Translations under genes and position numbers: made by a program | The notes under the pieces: generated by a model | Databases searched by the model: none | What the model was told of the DNA's origin: nothing | What the model saw: the letters and a program-made list of their open reading frames with translations, nothing else | In this document: positions 58,614-64,000 of the stretch, piece by piece | Layout of the letters: the number at the start of each line of letters is the position of its first letter | How positions within the stretch are numbered: position 1 is the stretch's first letter | Assembly (NCBI RefSeq): GCF_007860135.1 | Contig: NZ_SJPV01000002.1 | Coordinates: 457,055 to 521,054, forward strand | Direction: 5' to 3' | Origin: Novipirellula artificiosorum | GTDB taxonomy: Bacteria; Planctomycetota; Planctomycetia; Pirellulales; Pirellulaceae | Length of the DNA: 64,000 nt

Positions 58614-61600
58614 ACAAAAACTCATTCGAATTCAAGAGTGCATGACAGAAGTCGACCAGGGCGGTTTCGGAAGGATCCAACTGAATGATCGCGTTGCCTT
58701 TGGCTTCAAGATCAGGTCCAGACTCGAGACGGTTTCGCAGCACACCTGGGTCGGTTTCAAACTGCCAATACCCGATCATTCCCTGGACGTCGCGTTCTGC
58801 CGTGTACAGCAATTGATCCACCGTCAAAGCGGAAGGAAGCAAACGCACATCATCAATCAAACCATCAAAGGCCCTCCGGTTTCCGCCGTCGACGCCTCCG
58901 ATCGTAAAGGATTGTTGATTAGCAAACCCACCCCTGGCATCGTGTGGCGTTTCCAAAGTAAGCAGGGGTTGATCATCATTGGACAGATCTTTCAAATGGA
59001 AGGTCACAACACCCGGTTCCCCTGATTTCGCCAATCGCACACACGCCGCAGCGTAATACGGCTTGTTCATTTCGACGTGATGATCTGAAAAAATTGCTTG
59101 CTCCGAAATCTTTCCATCGCCTCGATCACCAACAATTTGTAGCACGAGCGTCTGAGGCTTTCGCCTGGATCCGTGCCCGGTCACTCCAAAACCCCAGCCG
59201 GGACTTCTTGAGCTGCCGTTCCATTTTGCGGCAAGCGTGCGGACCGCAGCATGGTCATCGATCGATCGAAGCTGAAAAAACATTTCAATGGTAAAATCCG
59301 TCAGATCCATCCTTTCGGTTTCCACAGCCGCCAATTGCAAATCGAGTTGATCGACTTTGAACTGCACGGCCTGTCCTTCCCGATAAGGTAGCTTTGCCGT
59401 TTCGATCACCGTTGGCGAAGCGTCCGCTTGAATCTTTTTCAACTGCGTTGTCTGGGAGCGGACAAACCGAAGGGCCTGTTCCGCTTCCGCCTCCGTTGGC
59501 GCCCGCCCGTAAACTCGCCACCAAGCCCGTGAAATGCGATTGCACAACTCGTCCGAATCGATTGAAACCGCCGCGGCTAATCTCCGAGCGTGCCCCAACA
59601 CGAGATCGCTATTGATCATCAGTAGCGATTGGACCGGCGTGGTGGTGGTATTTCGTGAAGGAGTGCTCGAAAAGAAAAGTGGCAAGTCAAAGCTGCCGAG
59701 CAGTTCATCGGACGAGTTTCGCATCACACGAGTAAAAATGCTCCGTTTGGGAAGATCCGACAACACGCCCGGACCGCCGGCTTGATCGCTGTATTGGTCT
59801 GAAACGACCAGCATCGCGTCGCGAATCTGTTCTGCGGATAATCGTCGTGTGTCCGATCGCCAATAGTATTGATTCGAAGGATCGATCAATTGATAGGCAC
59901 GCTGCTGCGGATGCTGAGTCGATTGGCGGTACGTTGCGGACGTCAAGATCATTCGGTGCAGCGTCTTGAGACTCCACTTCGAAGCGATGAATTGGTTGGC
60001 GATCCAATCCAGCAATTTGGGATGAGAAGGTGCCTCTCCCAAACGGCCCAAGTCGCTGGTGTTTGCGGCGAGCCCACGACCAAAATGAGTTTGCCAGATT
60101 CGGTTGACCATCACTCGCGACGTCAGTGGGTTCGCCGGATCGGTCAGCCACCGAGCCAGTGCCGCACGTCGACCGGTCGATTGGCCAAGCGGTCGAATCA
60201 CCATTGGTTTTTGATCCAGTACACTTGGGAATCCCGGTTCCAGAGGGGCACCAGGTCGTTTCGGAAGGGTCGTAGGTGGGGCGACCGGACCGACGTCACG
60301 CACGCTCATGGCAACCGGTAGATCCGCTGGCTTTTCCGCATCTGCTTTTTCCAGATCGCGTTGCAGTTGCAATCGCCGCTCCTTATCGTCTGCTTCCATC
60401 TCACTTTCGAGTGTCTTGTACTCGGCCTCCACCTGCAGCATGACCAAATCAGCCAACTGCTGCTGTAAGGGCGTCCGCTCTGCGGCGGGCATTCTGGCGA
60501 TCAGCTGCATGTCCTCTGGGAACCGATTGATCGCTCGGTCTCTCAGTGTCGCCCGATACGGTGCTTCCAATTCTTCGACTTCCGCTAAGATCGGTGTGAC
60601 CTTGGATTCCCACGCCTTTTTCAATCCATGGTGTTTCTTGATTTCATCGCGAGTTGCCAACGTGATGTCTTTGGGCTGAATCGGAGCAAAGAAGGCTCGG
60701 AGCCGGAAATAGTCTTTTTGCAGGAGCGGATCAAACTTGTGGTTGTGGCACTTAGCGCATTGCAACCCAAGCCCCATGAAGACGTCCGCCGTCGTATCGG
60801 TGATGTCATCAAGAATCGTGTTCCATTGGCCTGATGCGTCTCGGATATTCCATTCGTAGACCCAGTGACGCAAATAGCCCAACGCAACTTGCGCATCGAG
60901 ATCCTCCGGAAACAACTCGTCACCCGCTATCTGTTCCTGGATGAACCGATCGTAGGGTTTGTCCGCGTTGAAGGATGCAATCACGTAGTCGCGGTACCGC
61001 CACGCGTTCGGCCGGTAACCATCAGCGCGATAGCCATCCGAATCAGCATAGCGAACCAGATCAAGCCATTTCCGAGCGGCATGTTGGCCATGCTCTGGTG
61101 CATCGAGAAGTGTATCAACGAGGTCTTCGTACGCGGTCGGCGATGTGTCACGCACAAAGGCTCTGACCTGATCCGGGGTAGGAGGCAAGCCGATCACATC
61201 GAAGTACAAGCGTCGGACCAACGTTGTTGGGTCGGCTTGGGGCGATGGACTCAGGCCTGCCGAACGCATCTGGGCGAGAATAAAACCGTCGATCTCGTTT
61301 CTCGGCCAATCGGAATCTCCGAAGTTTGGCACGTCGGGGGCCTGCACTGCCTGAAAGGCCCACCACGCTCGATCTTCAAGCGAAAACAACTCGGACGATT
61401 CACGAGGCTGCACGGTTCGATCACTATCGGGCCAGGGCGCTCCGATCGAGATCCACTTCGTCAGGATCGCAGCTTGTTCCGCCGGCAGTGGACCAGAGGG
61501 CGGCATTTCAAACGACTCATAGCGGATCGCTTCGACCAGTAGACTCTCGCCCGGCTTGCCTACAACCAGCGCCGGCCCTGTTTCGCCTCCACGTAAGATC

Positions 61601-61794
61601 GCTGACATCGAGTCCAGTCGCAGGTCTCCTTTTTGGTCCTTTTCGCCGTGGCAATCCCAACACTGATCCGCGAGCAGAGGGCGCACTTCCGATTCAAAAA
61701 AACGGATCGCGTCGTCGTTGACTCGCGCATCGGCATGGGACACGGCCGGCCAGAGGAAAACGATCAGCAGCGAGTAAACGACGACTTTCATCAT
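58603..61794 (-). CDS. PSD1-type cytochrome c / DUF1549 / DUF1553 protein with LamG-like insertion
   Basis: 1063 residues. A signal peptide (about 1-21) is followed by the planctomycete cytochrome c domain with CWDCHG (heme-binding CxxCH) near 45 and MPPSG as probable Met ligand. DUF1549 spans about 150-360 and contains a second CAKCHNHKFDP near 347. DUF1553 starts near 560 (RPLGQSTGRRAALARWLTDP). Between about 815 and 1015 a LamG/concanavalin-like module (FTIEMFFQLRSIDDHAAVRT, GGFANQQSFTIGGVDGGNRR) is inserted. The final DFCHALLNSNEFLYVH is the usual DUF1553 end. It is cotranscribed with the DUF1501 gene and probably works in the periplasm. Confidence 0.93.
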   Translation of the reverse strand: MMKVVVYSLLIVFLWPAVSHADARVNDDAIRFFESEVRPLLADQCWDCHGEKDQKGDLRLDSMSAILRGGETGPALVVGKPGESLLVEAIRYESFEMPPSGPLPAEQAAILTKWISIGAPWPDSDRTVQPRESSELFSLEDRAWWAFQAVQAPDVPNFGDSDWPRNEIDGFILAQMRSAGLSPSPQADPTTLVRRLYFDVIGLPPTPDQVRAFVRDTSPTAYEDLVDTLLDAPEHGQHAARKWLDLVRYADSDGYRADGYRPNAWRYRDYVIASFNADKPYDRFIQEQIAGDELFPEDLDAQVALGYLRHWVYEWNIRDASGQWNTILDDITDTTADVFMGLGLQCAKCHNHKFDPLLQKDYFRLRAFFAPIQPKDITLATRDEIKKHHGLKKAWESKVTPILAEVEELEAPYRATLRDRAINRFPEDMQLIARMPAAERTPLQQQLADLVMLQVEAEYKTLESEMEADDKERRLQLQRDLEKADAEKPADLPVAMSVRDVGPVAPPTTLPKRPGAPLEPGFPSVLDQKPMVIRPLGQSTGRRAALARWLTDPANPLTSRVMVNRIWQTHFGRGLAANTSDLGRLGEAPSHPKLLDWIANQFIASKWSLKTLHRMILTSATYRQSTQHPQQRAYQLIDPSNQYYWRSDTRRLSAEQIRDAMLVVSDQYSDQAGGPGVLSDLPKRSIFTRVMRNSSDELLGSFDLPLFFSSTPSRNTTTTPVQSLLMINSDLVLGHARRLAAAVSIDSDELCNRISRAWWRVYGRAPTEAEAEQALRFVRSQTTQLKKIQADASPTVIETAKLPYREGQAVQFKVDQLDLQLAAVETERMDLTDFTIEMFFQLRSIDDHAAVRTLAAKWNGSSRSPGWGFGVTGHGSRRKPQTLVLQIVGDRGDGKISEQAIFSDHHVEMNKPYYAAACVRLAKSGEPGVVTFHLKDLSNDDQPLLTLETPHDARGGFANQQSFTIGGVDGGNRRAFDGLIDDVRLLPSALTVDQLLYTAERDVQGMIGYWQFETDPGVLRNRLESGPDLEAKGNAIIQLDPSETALVDFCHALLNSNEFLYVH

Positions 61795-61898
61795 AGCAGC
61801 GTTTGCGAGCGAGCAGAATGAACGAGAAGGTCAGCTTCTCAATGTAGCGGATGCCGAATCAGATTTCATCTGATCGCGCACGTTCCTTCCAGACTAGC

Positions 61899-61904
61899 TA
61901 CAAT
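61899..61904 (+). promoter_or_regulatory. Candidate -10 TACAAT for the sulfatase gene
   Basis: GCTACAAT lies 70 bases before the sulfatase ATG; the same GCTACAAT occurs before the S41 protease gene at 19855. No clear -35. Confidence 0.3.
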
Positions 61905-61974
61905 CGTGTTCGCTGAAGCGAGTCCCAGCCTATGGCTTCTTTCTCTCCCCTCCCACGAACGGCCCCTCCTGATC

Positions 61975-63606
61975 ATGAAAACCATCCCTTGGCATCGTTT
62001 GGTACTGCGGTTGACGTTCTTGTCGGTTCAAGTCGCGGTGATTCATGGTGGCACAACCATAGCCTCTGCTGCCAATGATTCACCGAGTCGACCGAACATC
62101 GTCTTCATCCTTGCAGATGATGCTGGGTTTAGTGACGTTGGATGTTACGGTGGCGAGATCGCGACACCGCATCTGGATGCCTTGGCCGCTGGCGGGTTGC
62201 GTTTTACTCAGTTCTACAACACGGCACGATGTTGGCCGACGCGAGCGGCACTGATGACCGGCTATTACGCCCAGCAAGTTCGCCGCGACAAGCTGCCAGA
62301 TCTGGGTGGCGGAAACCGTGGCAAGCGTCAACCCTGGGCCAGGCTGCTGCCCGATTTCCTGCGCCCGCATGGCTATCGCAACTATCACAGTGGCAAATGG
62401 CACATCGACGGTAAGGTCCTCGATGCGGGCTTCGACCGTTCGTTCCGAGTTGAGAATCAAGGCAACTTCTTTTCCAACCAAGGAAACCTTGTCGATGGCG
62501 TCAAGGTGAAGGTCCCCGAGGACGAAGTGAGTTTCTACACGACCACCGCGACGGCAGACCACGCAATCGAGTGCTTGAAAGAACACTCGCAAAACCACAC
62601 AGATGCTCCCTTCTTTCATTACATTGCGTTCATCTCGCCACACTTCCCACTGCATGCGATGCCCGACGACATCGCTCGCTACCGAGATAAGTATCTTGAC
62701 GGCTGGGATAGGATGCGAGAACAAAGGTTTGCCAAGCAACGAGAATTGAGTCTGCTCAACACAACGTTGTCGGCACTTGAGCCTGATCTGGGACCGCCCT
62801 ATCCGTTCCCGGAAGCGATGAAACAATTGGGGCCGGGCGAAGTCAATCGGCCGCTGCCGTGGGAGAGCTTGACGAAACCCCAGCAGCGTTTTCAAGCGAC
62901 CAAGATGGCAATTCATGCCGCCATGGTGGATCGGATGGATCAAGAGATCGGCCGCGTGGTTGAGCAGCTGCGATCGATGAACGCTTTGGAAAACACCCTG
63001 ATCTTCTATGCATCGGATAATGGAGCGAGTGCGGAGATCATGGTTCGCCATGGAGGCCATGATCCCCGTGCCGAACCCGGCAGCGCGGCAACGTATCTGT
63101 GCCTTGGCCCTGGTTTTTCCAGTGCATGCAACACGCCGTTTCGTCGCCACAAGACGTGGGTGCATGAAGGTGGCATCAGCACTCCGTTGATTGTCCATTG
63201 GCCAGCCGGAATCAAGGCCGCGGGTCAGCTGCGTCACACGCCAGCCCACGTCATCGATATCGTTCCGACGATTCTCGAAGCAGTTGGAATCGAGAAGCCA
63301 GCAAGCTGGGACGGACAATCGATCCCCGAGGCGCCAGGGAAAAGCCTGCTGCCAGCGTTTGCCGAGGACCGCACCATCAATCGGGAATACTTGTGGTGGC
63401 TGCACGACGGCCACCGAGCGGTTCGCGACGGCGATTGGAAATTGGTCGCTGCGAACGGCGATCCCTGGGAACTGTACGACCTAAGAACCGATCGCGCCGA
63501 GGCAAACAACTTAGCGGACCAGATGCCAGATGAGGTCACACGGCTCGAAGCATTGTGGACTGCGCAACTTGACGCGTCGATTGAACTTGCCGAGGCGGAC
63601 CAATGA
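61975..63606 (+). CDS. Secreted sulfatase (arylsulfatase family S1)
   Basis: 543 residues from the ATG at 61975. A signal peptide (about 8-33) precedes RPNIVFILADDAGFSDVGCY with the metal-binding Asp pair. The formylglycine motif CWPTR at residue 86 (CxPxR) is converted by an anaerobic or FGE-type maturase elsewhere. GKWHIDG, DNGAS, HEGGISTPLIVHW and a C-terminal DGDWKLVAANGDPWELYDL complete the S1 family pattern. It is divergent from the PSD1/DUF1501 operon, a common planctomycete association for degrading sulfated algal polysaccharides. The substrate is unknown. Confidence 0.94.
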   Translation: MKTIPWHRLVLRLTFLSVQVAVIHGGTTIASAANDSPSRPNIVFILADDAGFSDVGCYGGEIATPHLDALAAGGLRFTQFYNTARCWPTRAALMTGYYAQQVRRDKLPDLGGGNRGKRQPWARLLPDFLRPHGYRNYHSGKWHIDGKVLDAGFDRSFRVENQGNFFSNQGNLVDGVKVKVPEDEVSFYTTTATADHAIECLKEHSQNHTDAPFFHYIAFISPHFPLHAMPDDIARYRDKYLDGWDRMREQRFAKQRELSLLNTTLSALEPDLGPPYPFPEAMKQLGPGEVNRPLPWESLTKPQQRFQATKMAIHAAMVDRMDQEIGRVVEQLRSMNALENTLIFYASDNGASAEIMVRHGGHDPRAEPGSAATYLCLGPGFSSACNTPFRRHKTWVHEGGISTPLIVHWPAGIKAAGQLRHTPAHVIDIVPTILEAVGIEKPASWDGQSIPEAPGKSLLPAFAEDRTINREYLWWLHDGHRAVRDGDWKLVAANGDPWELYDLRTDRAEANNLADQMPDEVTRLEALWTAQLDASIELAEADQ

Positions 63607-64000
63607 GGTCAAACGTGGAGGTCGGAACAAGTCAACCGCAACCGATTTGACAGCAGCCCAAATACCTACATCCCAGCTAAACCGTTCGTATTCCGTCCTG
63701 TTTGTGAGCCGACGGACGTGCGATTTATTGCTTGCGGATATTCGCTTTTCCCACCTATCGTAGCCTCGTCCACTTCTATGAAATGTTTGCTGCTGTCAAG
63801 TGACTGTTGTGTTGGGGTGGTTGTTGATTGAGTTTGCGTTTAAACGATCCGGTTCCCCATTCTTCTATCCGAGCTCTGATGGCCCAAGTGCAGGAAGCGT
63901 GCCAGCGTTGACGGGACCACCGCCTGCACCGGAGCCGCCCCATTCAGCGTCACCCCATTGTCCACGTGTTCGCAGTCACCACGCACTGCACCGGAGCACT
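63607..64000. other. 394-bp tail of the window without a supported gene
   Basis: No gene is convincing. The minus strand is open from the window edge to a stop at 63840 (about 52 codons, CSGAVRGDCEHVDNG...), which could be the 3' end of a gene running out of the window or chance. The 12-mer CTGCACCGGAGC appears twice near 63925 and 63985. Confidence 0.4.

Noticed and set aside
62080..63414. 444-codon minus-strand open frame opposite the sulfatase
   Set aside because: The plus strand has all sulfatase motifs; the antisense product shows no family pattern and no signal peptide.
63840..63998. Minus-strand open stretch at the window end considered as a partial gene
   Set aside because: Only about 52 codons, no recognisable motif, and the sequence continues beyond the window; it cannot be judged.

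Overview
This 64-kb window looks like chromosomal DNA of a planctomycete, probably of the family Pirellulaceae (Rhodopirellula and relatives). The main evidence is a set of protein families expanded in that group: a PSD1-type cytochrome/DUF1549/DUF1553 protein followed by a DUF1501 protein and a divergent sulfatase, a secreted DUF1080 protein, several zinc-ribbon proteins with one membrane anchor, and many signal peptides with long N-terminal regions. Many starts are GTG or TTG and Shine-Dalgarno (SD) sites are mostly weak, so several starts are uncertain. I saw no rRNA, tRNA, CRISPR array, integrase or transposase gene. All identifications are by reading; no search or alignment was run.

Layout. 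0-12.7 kb: a 5'-truncated HrpA-type helicase, a membrane alpha/beta hydrolase and a polytopic protein on the minus strand, a degenerate shikimate-dehydrogenase-like protein, a proline-rich membrane protein, a zinc-ribbon/STN-like protein, a soluble histidine kinase, a small protein with a near-perfect SD, and a lone GspF-type protein. 12.8-18.5 kb: cassette 1, a tightly packed operon of GAF-TM-lipoyl protein (A), secreted HlyD-type adaptor (B) and M50-metalloprotease-lipoyl fusion (C), overlapped by a GGQ release-factor-like gene. 18.5-28.4 kb: membrane protein, S41 protease, TPR protein, DUF3311 plus sodium:solute symporter, SLC13/RCK permease, and a repeat-bearing beta-barrel protein. 28.4-44.4 kb: mixed housekeeping and accessory genes (methyltransferase, coiled-coil protein, DCC protein, DUF1080, histidine phosphatase, glycine-zipper protein, RlmN, M20 peptidase plus BFD-like protein, degenerate ExeA-like ATPase, RsmE, glycosyltransferase, Ntn hydrolase, Tex, LURP-one-like, DUF3467). 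44.6-50.1 kb: cassette 2, a diverged paralogue of cassette 1 in the same A-B-C order on the minus strand, with a perfect 23-bp palindrome upstream. 50.4-64 kb: zinc-finger protein, DinB-like protein, methyltransferase, zinc-ribbon protein, sigma-70 factor, Kef-type antiporter, DUF1501 and PSD1 proteins, and a sulfatase.

The most interesting content is the duplicated A-B-C cassette. It combines a cytoplasmic GAF sensor fused through one membrane helix to a periplasmic lipoyl/adaptor arm, a secreted adaptor, and an intramembrane M50 protease that carries its own adaptor arm. In copy 2 the protease also has a PqqD-like peptide-recognition domain. Neither copy encodes an ABC, RND or MFS pump or an outer-membrane channel. 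A peptide-processing or export machine, or a sensor-linked envelope protease, is a reasonable hypothesis that the sequence cannot prove.
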